Shown here one piece after another: positions 56,610-64,000 of a stretch of 64,000 bases of DNA (positions are counted from its first letter, which is position 1; each line of letters opens with the position of its first letter). The stretch covers positions 91,402 to 155,401 of the forward strand of contig NZ_JAFIEU010000019.1 of the NCBI RefSeq assembly GCF_020832325.1, written 5' to 3'. Source of the DNA: Lunatimonas sp. (lineage in GTDB: Bacteria; Bacteroidota; Bacteroidia; Cytophagales; Cyclobacteriaceae). The position numbers and the translations under genes are program-made. A model generated the notes under the pieces. It searched no databases. It was not told where the DNA came from and saw nothing but the letters and a program-made list of their open reading frames with translations.

Positions 56610-59489
56610 ATGAGATTTAAACGCACGCTTCCCTTTCTTGTATTGGCACTAATTGTTGGATGTCACCAACCGATCGATCATTTTACCGAAATCATAGACC
56701 TATCGGGACGTTGGAGTTTTGAGTTAGACCCGGATGGTAGAGGGCTGGAGGAAGGATGGTTTGGCAAGATATTTTCCGATTCGGTGCAATTGCCCGGTAC
56801 TACCGATGAGAACCAGAAAGGTGAATTTATTGATGAGCGTGCGGAAGACCGTCTCTCTCGCGTTTGGTACTGGAAAGGTGCGGCTTGGTATCAAAAGGAA
56901 ATCGAAATCCCTACCTCTTGGCAAAAAAAACGGGTGCAGTTATTCTTGGAGCGTACCAAAGACACCCATGTTTGGCTAAATGGCACGTATTGCGGTTATG
57001 AAAATACCTTGAGTGCACCCCAGTATTTTGATCTTACCAAGGCCATTGTCCCTGGCAAAAACGTCATTACGGTTTTAGTGGACAATGCCAAGCTACCTCC
57101 TGTAGGCCCGTCTCATGCTGTAGATGAACGTACGCAGACCAATTGGAATGGGATCGTAGGTAGAATGGAAATGCAGGCTACCGACCCTATCTGGATTGAT
57201 GAGGTACAGGTCTATCCGGATGTGGCAAATAATCGCGTGAAACTAAGGGTAAAAATTGGAAATATCACCCAAAGGGATGCTTTCGGGCAGATAACACTTC
57301 AGGCTACGACTTGGAACACAACAAAAGCCATACGCTTTTCCTCGCACCAGGAGGCAGTGTCGGAGATAGGAAGTCAATCTGAGGTATACATCGATTTTTT
57401 ATTTGATAAAAAGGCACCGCTTTGGGATGAGTTTGATCCAGCGATGATCCGCCTACAAGTGACATTGGATGCTGAATCCGACGGGGAACGGTATCAGCAT
57501 ACCGGCCTAATAGATTTCGGGATGCGGGAATTCAAACGGGAGGGTAGGTTCTTGACCAATAATGGGAACCGCATTTTTTTGCGAGGGCGTATTGACTGCG
57601 CCAATTTCCCCATTACAGGCTATGCGCCGATGGACAGGGAGTCCTGGATAGAGATGTTTCGAACATTGAAGTCCTATGGAATCAACCACTGGCGGTTTCA
57701 TTCTTGGTTTCCTCCCAAGGAGGCATTGGTAGCTGCAGACATGGTTGGTGTCTATCTACAGCCGGAGCTCCCTAATAAGCGCAGCGGCATGGATCAACGC
57801 AGTATGGAACAAGAGGAAGTCCGAAAAATATACAACGTGGATTACCTTGAACTAGAGGGAAGCAAGTTCAATCTGACATTGCAAGAATACCTCGAAAAGG
57901 AAGCCGATCTTATTTTTAGACATTTTGGCAACCACCCTTCTTTTACCATGTTCACCTTAGGAAACGAGTTGGGGAGAAATCAGGCGATGTTTGATCTCGT
58001 GGCAGCCTTTAAAGCAAAAGACCCTAGAAGACTATACGCGCAAGGCAGCAACAACATGCACTGGGAACCTTCTCTAGCTGAAGGGGACGATTTTTGGGTG
58101 ATTGGTGCTACCGCGGATAGCCTTCCTGTGCGAGGATCCTTTGCGTATATTTCAAAGAATGCGCCTTATGGACACATCAACGAGCAGTCTCCCTCTACCT
58201 TGGTAAACTTTACGCCATCTATTGCACATGTAGAGGTTCCGGTGATCGGGCACGAAACCGGTCAGTTTCAGGTATCGCCTGATTTCAATGAGATTCCAAA
58301 GTATACTGGTGTGACCCGTGCGAGAAACTACGAGTTGTTTCGAGAGAGACTGGAAAAGGCGAACATGTTGGACCAAGCTGACGACTTTGTAAAAGCGTCC
58401 GGAAAGCTCGCGGTGATCTGTTACCGGGAGGATATTGAGGCCGCACTGCGCACCCCTGACTTCGGGGGATTTCAATTGCTGGATATCATGGATTTTCCGG
58501 GGCAGGGAACCGCCCCAGTTGGTATTATGAATGTGTTTATGCAGTCTAAAGGGCTCATTACTCCGGAAGAATGGAGGCAGTTTTGCAGTGAAGTGGTTCC
58601 GTTGCTGAAAATGGAAAAATATACCTGGACTACCACTGAGACGTTCGAGGCGTCATTGGATGTAGCCCATTACGGGCCGAGGGACTTGGTCAATGCGAAG
58701 ATAAACTGGCAGCTTGCCGATCTATCCGGAAAGGTGATCGTAGAGGGTAGTCAGGATGCCGGTACCATTTCCCGCGGAGCGTTGCGGGAAATTGGCGAAA
58801 TCCGTATTCCGCTCACTGAGGTAAAGGGACCGCAGCAGGTGAAGATATCTGTGGCCATTGCCGAAACCCTCTATAAAAACACCTACGATCTTTGGGTCTA
58901 CCCCGATGAAATCGATACCAGTGTGCCTTCCGATATTTTGGTTTCCCGGCGTCTCGACGAATCTGCCAAAAGTCACCTAGAAATGGGAGGGAAAGTTATC
59001 CTGTTCCCTGAATTGGACCGACTTCCAAAGTCCATTGAGGGATCGTTTATTACAGATTTTTGGTCCTGGCCCATGTTTGCAAGGGGTGCTGCCAATCGCG
59101 GAGTCGATCCGGCGCCGGGTTCTTTGGGGTTCATCTGCGATCCCGATTCTCCGCTACTTAGGGAATTTCCGACGGAATTTCACAGTAATTGGCAATGGTG
59201 GCATTTGGTGAAAAATAGCCGACCGATTATCCTAGATGAAACGCCTGCGGATTTTCGTCCGCTCATACAAACAATCGATAATTTTGGGAGAAATCACAAG
59301 CTTGGAACCGTTTTCGAGACCAAATATGGTAAGGGAAGTTTGCTGGTTTGCGCTATTGATCTTCCTAACCTGTTGGATCACCCAGAAGCCAGGCAGTTGA
59401 ATTATAGTATATTAAACTATGTTGAATCGGATCAATTTGATCCTTCTACAGAGATAGATCGAACGCTGTTACAAAAGTTGTTGCCCTAA
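56610..59489 (+). CDS. GH2-family glycoside hydrolase, lipoprotein (paralog 2)
   Basis: The 959-residue lipoprotein (VLALIVGCHQPI) is a close relative of the GH2 at 46111; whole stretches match (AWYQKEIEIP; LFLERTKDTHVWLN; WRFHSWFPPKEALVAADMVG). Acid/base Glu453 is in TLGNELGRN and nucleophile Glu549 in GHETGQFQ. The pair probably arose by duplication and may act on related but distinct linkages. It lies 76 bp after the exporter gene. Confidence 0.92.
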   Translation: MRFKRTLPFLVLALIVGCHQPIDHFTEIIDLSGRWSFELDPDGRGLEEGWFGKIFSDSVQLPGTTDENQKGEFIDERAEDRLSRVWYWKGAAWYQKEIEIPTSWQKKRVQLFLERTKDTHVWLNGTYCGYENTLSAPQYFDLTKAIVPGKNVITVLVDNAKLPPVGPSHAVDERTQTNWNGIVGRMEMQATDPIWIDEVQVYPDVANNRVKLRVKIGNITQRDAFGQITLQATTWNTTKAIRFSSHQEAVSEIGSQSEVYIDFLFDKKAPLWDEFDPAMIRLQVTLDAESDGERYQHTGLIDFGMREFKREGRFLTNNGNRIFLRGRIDCANFPITGYAPMDRESWIEMFRTLKSYGINHWRFHSWFPPKEALVAADMVGVYLQPELPNKRSGMDQRSMEQEEVRKIYNVDYLELEGSKFNLTLQEYLEKEADLIFRHFGNHPSFTMFTLGNELGRNQAMFDLVAAFKAKDPRRLYAQGSNNMHWEPSLAEGDDFWVIGATADSLPVRGSFAYISKNAPYGHINEQSPSTLVNFTPSIAHVEVPVIGHETGQFQVSPDFNEIPKYTGVTRARNYELFRERLEKANMLDQADDFVKASGKLAVICYREDIEAALRTPDFGGFQLLDIMDFPGQGTAPVGIMNVFMQSKGLITPEEWRQFCSEVVPLLKMEKYTWTTTETFEASLDVAHYGPRDLVNAKINWQLADLSGKVIVEGSQDAGTISRGALREIGEIRIPLTEVKGPQQVKISVAIAETLYKNTYDLWVYPDEIDTSVPSDILVSRRLDESAKSHLEMGGKVILFPELDRLPKSIEGSFITDFWSWPMFARGAANRGVDPAPGSLGFICDPDSPLLREFPTEFHSNWQWWHLVKNSRPIILDETPADFRPLIQTIDNFGRNHKLGTVFETKYGKGSLLVCAIDLPNLLDHPEARQLNYSILNYVESDQFDPSTEIDRTLLQKLLP

Positions 59490-59508
59490 AAAACCAAACC
59501 GATTGTTC

Positions 59509-60870
59509 ATGAACAAAGATAATACAAGACGGAGATTTATACAGGCATCGGGTACGATGGCCTTGGGAATCATGGGAGTACCCGCGATTGTTTCCGGACG
59601 AAACGACGTGTTTAATAGCTTCGGAAATCTGGATATCAGTTCCCTGTTTGAGTCGAACAGGGAAGATGCCCTGCGGATAGCGGAGCGGGTGATGGAGAAA
59701 TGTGTGTTGGATCGAATATTGCCTCCTACTCCTCCGATGAAGCATCATTGGGTGCAGCCAGGCGGGCCGTATTACCTCGGTCAGTGGATATGGGATACCA
59801 TGTTTGTGGTAGACCTGTTAGCTATTTTGCCGGATAAAAAGGAGCTGATACGGGAGATCTTCCAAAACTACTGGGACTTTCAAGATAGGTGGAACGACAC
59901 GGTTCCGGACTTTGCGCAAGACATGATTACCGTGGCTATCAAGACGTTTCCACAGGAGTTGCGCATGTTCTCCCAGATCCCCATATTGGCATGGGGATTG
60001 GAACGGGTATATTCCCGCAACGGAGATAAAGAGCTGCTGAAGCAATGCCTACCCCGGTTGGAGAAATGGCACGATTGGTACTGGCGTGAGCGGGATGTCA
60101 CCAATATAGGTATGGTTACCATTGGCTCATACAGTGGCGATATTCAGCATGCCAGGTGGGAGACCTTTGATTATGAGTGTAATATGGATGATCTAACGCT
60201 GCAAAAGCATCCCACGCGCAGGAATCAACTTGAAGGCAATTGGTATGGTGATATGTGGGTGACCGGCAATACAGCCTATTTGATTATGGGGGAAAAGAGC
60301 TTGGTGCGCTTGGCGGAAGAAATTGGGGATATGGGGATGGCATCCCGAAGAAAGCCCTTTATTGAAAAAGCGGTAAATGCCATGCGTCGATACATGTGGG
60401 ATGAGGAAGCTGGAACTTTCCTTTCGGTAAAGATGGACACCATGGAGAAAATACCTGTAGCCACGATCAGTAGCTGGGTGCCTTTGGCAGCAGGTGTTCC
60501 TACGGCAGCCATGGCCAAGCGTATGGCTGAAGAGCTGGGGTCAGAAGCTTGGCAGACCCCAGTACCCGTTCCGACCGTAGACCCTAGAGATCCCCGTTGG
60601 CTATCCAACCGCTTTTGGCGTGGAGATACATGGCCTCCCACGAATTACCAGATTGCATCCGGATTGGCAGCTTATGGATACAAGGAACTCGCTGCAAAGA
60701 TCGCAGACGCAAACGTGGAAAATGCCATCAAAAATGGACTAAACGAGCACTACGATTCCATATCGGGGAAGCCCCTGGGAGTGAAGGATTATTGCATGGC
60801 TGCCACCATCGCGACGATGATGCTGGATGGATTGACCAAGAAGTATACCTTGAAGATTGCAGGAAAATAG
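59509..60870 (+). CDS. GH63/MGH1-like (alpha/alpha)6 glycosidase, Tat-exported
   Basis: The 453-residue protein starts MNKDNTRRRFIQASG, a twin-arginine signal. The (alpha/alpha)6 toroid has GQWIWDTMFVVDLLA, NRFWRGDTWPPTNYQIASG and CMAATIATMMLDG, which resemble MGH1-like/GH63 and trehalase (GH37) enzymes. The catalytic Asp/Glu are probably in the IWDTMF and late GVKDYC regions, which is inferred. I use the ATG at 59509; a TTG lies two codons upstream. It follows the GH2 after 19 bp and precedes the sulfatase pseudogene. Confidence 0.75.
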   Translation: MNKDNTRRRFIQASGTMALGIMGVPAIVSGRNDVFNSFGNLDISSLFESNREDALRIAERVMEKCVLDRILPPTPPMKHHWVQPGGPYYLGQWIWDTMFVVDLLAILPDKKELIREIFQNYWDFQDRWNDTVPDFAQDMITVAIKTFPQELRMFSQIPILAWGLERVYSRNGDKELLKQCLPRLEKWHDWYWRERDVTNIGMVTIGSYSGDIQHARWETFDYECNMDDLTLQKHPTRRNQLEGNWYGDMWVTGNTAYLIMGEKSLVRLAEEIGDMGMASRRKPFIEKAVNAMRRYMWDEEAGTFLSVKMDTMEKIPVATISSWVPLAAGVPTAAMAKRMAEELGSEAWQTPVPVPTVDPRDPRWLSNRFWRGDTWPPTNYQIASGLAAYGYKELAAKIADANVENAIKNGLNEHYDSISGKPLGVKDYCMAATIATMMLDGLTKKYTLKIAGK

Positions 60871-60873
60871 CTA

Positions 60874-61300
60874 TTGGATTTTATAGTTCACTTCATTCGG
60901 AAAACGATTTGGTTACATGTGCTTTTGGTTTCATGGATAACCTATTCTGCCGTGGGACAGCATCTTGTAAAGGCTCCAAATATCATTTTGATTTTCTGCG
61001 ATGATCTAGGTTATGGGGACTTGTCTGGCTACGGATCCATCTGGAACCAAACTACGGAAATAGACAAGATGATGACCGAAGGACTTCGTTTTACGATTTG
61101 GGGATTGAAAACTTAATTTATTGCTTGATTTTTCTGCTCAAGAACGGGAAAATATCTTCAGGTCTACGTATAATTTGACCCAATTTCCAGAAAAACTGGA
61201 GCTTTATAACTTGCGGGAAGATCCAGGTGAAACCATCGACTATGTTGAGGTGCAACCTGAAATCGTCCAAAAGCTGTTGAAGACGGTTGATAAACACTGA
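60874..61300 (+). pseudogene. Disrupted S1 sulfatase (large internal deletion)
   Basis: The first part (60874-61116) has a signal-like segment and PNIILIFCDDLGYGDLSGYG, a sulfatase N-terminus, and then a stop soon after LRFT. The second part (61109-61300, another frame) ends ...LELYNLREDPGETIDYVE..., the usual sulfatase C-terminus. The middle, including the CxPSR formylglycine site, is missing, so roughly 400 residues have been lost and the frame shifted. It starts four bases after the glycosidase stop and marks the decaying end of the locus. Confidence 0.82.
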
Positions 61301-61388
61301 ATTTTTCGTACTTTTAGACAAATAGTACGTTGAATGTACTATCGGGGAAAACGATCATTCTGCCATTCAACTGTAACCTCCCAGAATT

Positions 61389-62006
61389 ATGAAAAACCGG
61401 TTATGTTTTTTGCTTTTCATTGCTTTTACGGCCTGTGTTTCCCCAGCAGATCCAAGTTACCCTGAGGAACCTGTTATTCCTGCTCCTCCAACTCCCCCTT
61501 CTCCTCCAGCGCAAGAAAGCGGAAGAAATATTTGTGTTTTTGACTTATCCGAAAAGGAAGGTGAATTTGAACTTACTGGAAAATGGGAATTTGTTGGCTT
61601 TCAAGACATGCATTCTGGTCGACTGGATAACCTTACCTGTTTGGCCCGTATTGCTGAATTTACTTTAACTGGAGAGGACTATGACAATTTGTTTCAAGTC
61701 ATCTTGAATCTTTCTCAAGATGGCAAACAGTGTAGCGAATCTATCTATTTTGACGCCATTAGTTTTAGTTCCCATTTGCAAGGTTGTTACCAAGTCGATG
61801 AGGAGGTCATCACTTTTGTCATACCAGACAGCGGCATAAGGACAATTCCTAGCTTTGCCGGCACTACCTTTCCCGTGCAGGGTTTTGAAATTAAGTTTTT
61901 AGAAGGCTTGCGTTCAGCGAAGCATTTCCAAATGGAAAATAACAAGCTGTTCCTTTATGGTGAAAAGGAAGAGGAAAGAATGGTTTTTATTTCCCTAGAT
62001 GAATAG
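61389..62006 (+). CDS. Small proline-rich-linker lipoprotein, META/HslJ-like
   Basis: The 205-residue product has a lipoprotein signal (LLFIAFTACVSP), a Pro-rich linker (PAPPTPPSPPAQ) and a beta-rich body containing GKWEFVGF and KLFLYGEKEEERMVFI, which resembles META/HslJ-type lipoproteins. No role is known. It sits in AT-rich DNA beside the degraded region and probably does not belong to the polysaccharide locus. Confidence 0.6.
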   Translation: MKNRLCFLLFIAFTACVSPADPSYPEEPVIPAPPTPPSPPAQESGRNICVFDLSEKEGEFELTGKWEFVGFQDMHSGRLDNLTCLARIAEFTLTGEDYDNLFQVILNLSQDGKQCSESIYFDAISFSSHLQGCYQVDEEVITFVIPDSGIRTIPSFAGTTFPVQGFEIKFLEGLRSAKHFQMENNKLFLYGEKEEERMVFISLDE

Positions 62007-62084
62007 GTTACAAAGAATTATTTTTAGGCGGTAAGTAGTTCCAGTTTAGTCATTGGTTGACAGTAAAACTTCCAGCTTGAATTT

Positions 62085-62237
62085 TTAATGGATGTTCGAC
62101 TCCATTAATAAGTCATGGGTCAGACACAGCTTGTTTTTATTGTTCCGGTTGTTTTGCCATGCCTCGACTTCACGAATCACGGTTTTTATATCTGGGATGT
62201 ATAATACCTTTCCAGATCGCATTTTCAGATAAACCAA
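62085..62237 (-). mobile_element. Degenerate remnant of an IS630-family transposase
   Basis: On the minus strand an open frame reads IPDIKTVIREVEAWQNNRNN, which matches the C-terminal end of IS630-family transposases (IPxIETLxxEVxAWxxxRN pattern). The frame ends at 62085 in residues that no longer match and is stopped at its start side (62238-62240), so it is a fragment. The catalytic DDE residues lie upstream and are lost. Terminal repeats were not found. Confidence 0.5.
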
Positions 62238-62380
62238 TCACCGGTTTTATCAAGCGTCGAATGGAGGATGAGGAACGCTATGTGGAAACCATCCTGAGCC
62301 AATCCAGCCAATACTACAAGGATTTGAACTCCTTGAATAATGAAGCGCATTTGAAGGTGATTGCCGTCTTTTATAATTGA
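62159..62380 (+). pseudogene. Fragmentary reading frame, possible C-terminal gene remnant
   Basis: The frame opens inside the IS630 remnant, so its first ~25 residues are not meaningful. From about 62240 it reads like a protein end (KRRMEDEERYVETILSQSSQ, EAHLKVIAVFYN). No family is recognised. An AGCT-rich repeat follows at once. Confidence 0.25.
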
Positions 62381-62409
62381 GCTTTTAGCTGATAGCTATG
62401 AGCTTCAAG
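62380..62409. repeat. AGCT-rich short repeat
   Basis: Tandem-like AGCT words (GAGCTTTTAGCT, ATAGCTATGAGCTTCAAG) follow a gene fragment. A similar patch lies at 63781-63829, so the Fic gene is bracketed by these patches. Confidence 0.5.
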
Positions 62410-62454
62410 TGGAAAGTAGTTCATCGTTTAAAACTGCTTGCTTCGTAAGTTTCG

Positions 62455-62545
62455 AGTGTAATTTTTACCCTCTTCACTTGAACGAGGGTAAAAAATCGAT
62501 AAATTTACCCTCGTTGATTTCTCAAGTGTAATCTTTACCCTCGTT
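62455..62545. promoter_or_regulatory. Iterated TTTACCCTCGTT sites upstream of the Fic gene (candidate operator)
   Basis: Four copies are visible: 62464-62472 (shortened), 62481-62492 inverted as AACGAGGGTAAA, 62504-62515 and 62534-62545. A longer direct repeat, AGTGTAAT(T/C)TTTACCCTC, begins near 62455 and 62524. The last copy ends 8 bp before the Fic start codon, so a bound protein could block initiation. Autoregulation by the Fic protein's C-terminal winged helix is inferred. Confidence 0.6.
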
Positions 62546-62552
62546 CCTGAAC

Positions 62553-63641
62553 ATGTTCAATAGAAATATTCCATATAATTATCTCCCTGCCTTACCACCA
62601 CAAATTGAATTGGAAACCAAAGGCATTCTTTTGAAAACAATCTCCGCAAGTAGGGCTTTGTCCCAACTGAATGGAGCTATTCGGAATTTACCCAATCCTA
62701 CCTTGTTTTTGGACACTATCCATCTGCAGGAGGCAAAGGCTAGTTCCGCCATAGAAAATATCATTACAACCAATGATGACCTTTACCAATCACTAATTGC
62801 AGATAAAAAATTTGAAAATCCTGAGACTAAAGAGGTACTCAGGTATAAGCAAGCACTTTGGCTTGGTCTGGAGCGCTTGGAAGCACGACCATTTATTACG
62901 ACCAATCTTTGCATAGAATTGGTTCAAACCATAAAAGGGAATACAGCTGGTATCAGAAACACTCCTGGTACTACACTATCAAATACAAATGGTGAGGTAA
63001 TTTATACACCACCCGGCGGGGAAGATGTGATCAGGCAAAAATTAGTAGAGTGGGAAAAATTCATCAATGATGATGAATCCTTTGACCCTTTGATCAAAAT
63101 GGCCCTTATGCACTATCAGTTTGAAGCAATTCACCCTTTTGCCGATGGCAATGGTCGAACGGGAAGAATTTTATTGCTCTTATTCCTTAAACAATCAGGG
63201 CTTCTGGATATTCCTGCTATTTATTTGAGTGAATATATCATACAACACAAAAATGATTACTACAGGCTTTTGAGGGGAGTAACTGAAGAACAAAATTGGG
63301 AAAAGTTTATCCGCTACATGCTCGAAATGGTTGAGAAAACTGCCAATCATGGATTAAAAAGATTGGAGAATGTAACCCAACTGATGGAATTTACCGCTGA
63401 TAGTATTCGTGCAAAATTGCCCAAAATATATTCTAAAGATCTTGTAGAAATTATTTTTCGATTGCCATATACGAAAAGACAATCTTTGATAGATGCAGGT
63501 TTGGGAACTCCCAAAACTGTAGGGAATTATCTCAGCACCTTAGAAGAAGAAGGTTTTTTAGTTTCAAAAAAAGTAGGGAAAGAAAAACTTTATCTCAACA
63601 CGCCTTTGATGAATATACTCGAAAATAGTGTTCTTGAATAA
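62553..63641 (+). CDS. Fic-family AMP-transferase-type protein with C-terminal winged helix
   Basis: The 362-residue cytoplasmic protein has the Fic motif HPFADGNGRTGR at residues 194-205, which carries the catalytic His and the phosphate-binding loop of AMP transfer. It has an N-terminal inhibitory motif SSAIEN at residues 64-69 (pattern [S/T]xxxE[G/N]), so activity is probably self-repressed. The C-terminal ~80 residues (AGLGTPKTVGNYLSTLEEEGFL) form a winged helix. No small antitoxin gene is adjacent, as expected when the inhibitory helix is in the same chain. The iterated operator sites upstream suggest it binds its own promoter. Confidence 0.92.
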   Translation: MFNRNIPYNYLPALPPQIELETKGILLKTISASRALSQLNGAIRNLPNPTLFLDTIHLQEAKASSAIENIITTNDDLYQSLIADKKFENPETKEVLRYKQALWLGLERLEARPFITTNLCIELVQTIKGNTAGIRNTPGTTLSNTNGEVIYTPPGGEDVIRQKLVEWEKFINDDESFDPLIKMALMHYQFEAIHPFADGNGRTGRILLLLFLKQSGLLDIPAIYLSEYIIQHKNDYYRLLRGVTEEQNWEKFIRYMLEMVEKTANHGLKRLENVTQLMEFTADSIRAKLPKIYSKDLVEIIFRLPYTKRQSLIDAGLGTPKTVGNYLSTLEEEGFLVSKKVGKEKLYLNTPLMNILENSVLE

Positions 63642-63650
63642 TTTAGCCAT

Positions 63651-63776
63651 GAGCTAGAAACCCAATTGTTGCTTTGTGAAAGATTATATCCACACATACC
63701 TGTAAGTGATCTGCTTCAACAACTGGAAGATGAGCAAAAGATGTTAACTGGGTACTATAATAAATTGATTTTCTAG
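63651..63776 (+). pseudogene. C-terminal fragment of an unknown gene
   Basis: An open frame without a start codon reads like a protein end (LCERLYPHIPVSDLLQQLED, KMLTGYYNKLIF). It begins 9 bp after the Fic stop and is followed by an AGCT-rich repeat. The family is not recognised. Confidence 0.3.
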
Positions 63777-63780
63777 AAAG

Positions 63781-63829
63781 GAGCTCCAAGCTTCAAGCTC
63801 GTAGCTAAAAGCTAACAGCTCGAAGCTCA
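63781..63829. repeat. AGCT-rich short repeat
   Basis: Repeated AGCT words (GAGCTCCAAGCTTCAAGCTC, GTAGCTAAAAGCTAACAGCT) lie just past the gene fragment, matching the patch at 62380-62409. Confidence 0.5.
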
Positions 63830-64000
63830 AAACTATGATCAAATTCATCCAAAATGCCAAAAACAGCCATTGAACCAAGCCTTTCCCAAAAATTTCCGTC
63901 CAAGTAGGTTAAAATACCATGCCTTTTTGCTAAGATGATGGAGGAATTGGGGTTTGCTAAGCCCGATATTTGCTCTTTGCCAATGGAATAGGGCAAAGCC
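63805..64000 (-). CDS. C-terminal end of an unknown protein (partial, runs off the window)
   Basis: The minus-strand frame is open from the right edge to a stop at 63805. It reads ALPYSIGKEQISGLANPNS..., then AKRHGILTYLDGNFWERLG, a protein-like composition without a recognised family. The last residues (ELRAVSF) come from the AGCT repeat, so the natural end may be altered. Confidence 0.35.
   Translation of the reverse strand, partial: ALPYSIGKEQISGLANPNSSIILAKRHGILTYLDGNFWERLGSMAVFGILDEFDHSFELRAVSF

Larger units (their letters stand above)
62007..62552. other. 546-bp degraded stretch before the Fic gene
   Basis: It holds an IS630-like transposase remnant on the minus strand, the end of a fragmentary + strand frame, AGCT-rich repeats and the operator-like repeats. 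No complete gene is seen. Confidence 0.55.

Noticed and set aside
62455..62545. CRISPR array
   Set aside because: The repeated TTTACCCTCGTT units are only 12 bp, partly inverted and unevenly spaced, with no cas genes; an operator array fits better.

Overview
The window comes from a member of the Bacteroidota, most likely a marine Cytophagales/Cyclobacteriaceae-type organism. The signs are two SusC/SusD pairs, many lipoprotein signal peptides with a Ser/Gly/Ala-Cys lipobox, a sensor kinase with a Reg_prop propeller and Y_Y_Y domain, and poor Shine-Dalgarno sequences. The genus is not determined. I see no rRNA, tRNA or CRISPR array.

Region 1 (1-15.8 kb) is general chromosome. It holds the 3' end of an outer-membrane barrel gene overlapping an S41 peptidase, a YtcJ-type amidohydrolase, an ECF sigma factor, an SDR oxidoreductase, an ApbE-type flavin transferase, a propeller sensor kinase with its LuxR-type response regulator, a repeat-motif lipoprotein, a DinB/DUF4345/Crp-type cluster, a hemerythrin protein, a small lipoprotein and an Rv2258c-like methyltransferase. 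Short palindromes (TCACA-N6-TGTGG type) lie upstream of three of these units.

Region 2 (15.8-61.3 kb) is one very large polysaccharide utilisation locus, all on the + strand, for a sulfated polysaccharide. In order it has: a sulfatase fused to a GH78 alpha-L-rhamnosidase; SusC/SusD pair 1; a gluzincin-type metallopeptidase and a secreted protein of unknown family; a sulfatase; a four-part SGNH-like/propeller/HEAT/cupredoxin fusion; a GH105/GH88-like hydrolase; two sulfatases; an 864-residue lipoprotein with a probable (alpha/alpha) toroid; SusC/SusD pair 2; a GH2; a GH95; an SGNH esterase; two sulfatases; a TauE/SafE-type anion exporter; a second GH2 paralogous to the first; a GH63/MGH1-like hydrolase; and a sulfatase pseudogene. 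The expected flow is binding and import by SusC/SusD, exo-acting desulfation, de-esterification and glycosidase trimming in the periplasm, and possibly export of sulfur oxyanions. Rhamnosidase plus unsaturated-uronyl-hydrolase-like plus sulfatase fits an ulvan-like rhamnose/uronate sulfate. GH95 and GH2 imply fucose or galactose and beta-linked side residues as well. No polysaccharide lyase, endo-hydrolase or sulfatase-maturing enzyme is recognisable here, so the locus probably depends on genes elsewhere. A 26-bp motif recurs upstream of susC1, of the 35.2-kb sulfatase and of susC2, and is a candidate regulon operator.

Region 3 (61.3-64 kb) is AT-rich, decayed accessory DNA. It has a small lipoprotein, a degenerate IS630-like transposase remnant, gene fragments, AGCT-rich short repeats and an intact Fic-family AMP-transferase-type gene preceded by iterated TTTACCCTCGTT sites that look like an operator.
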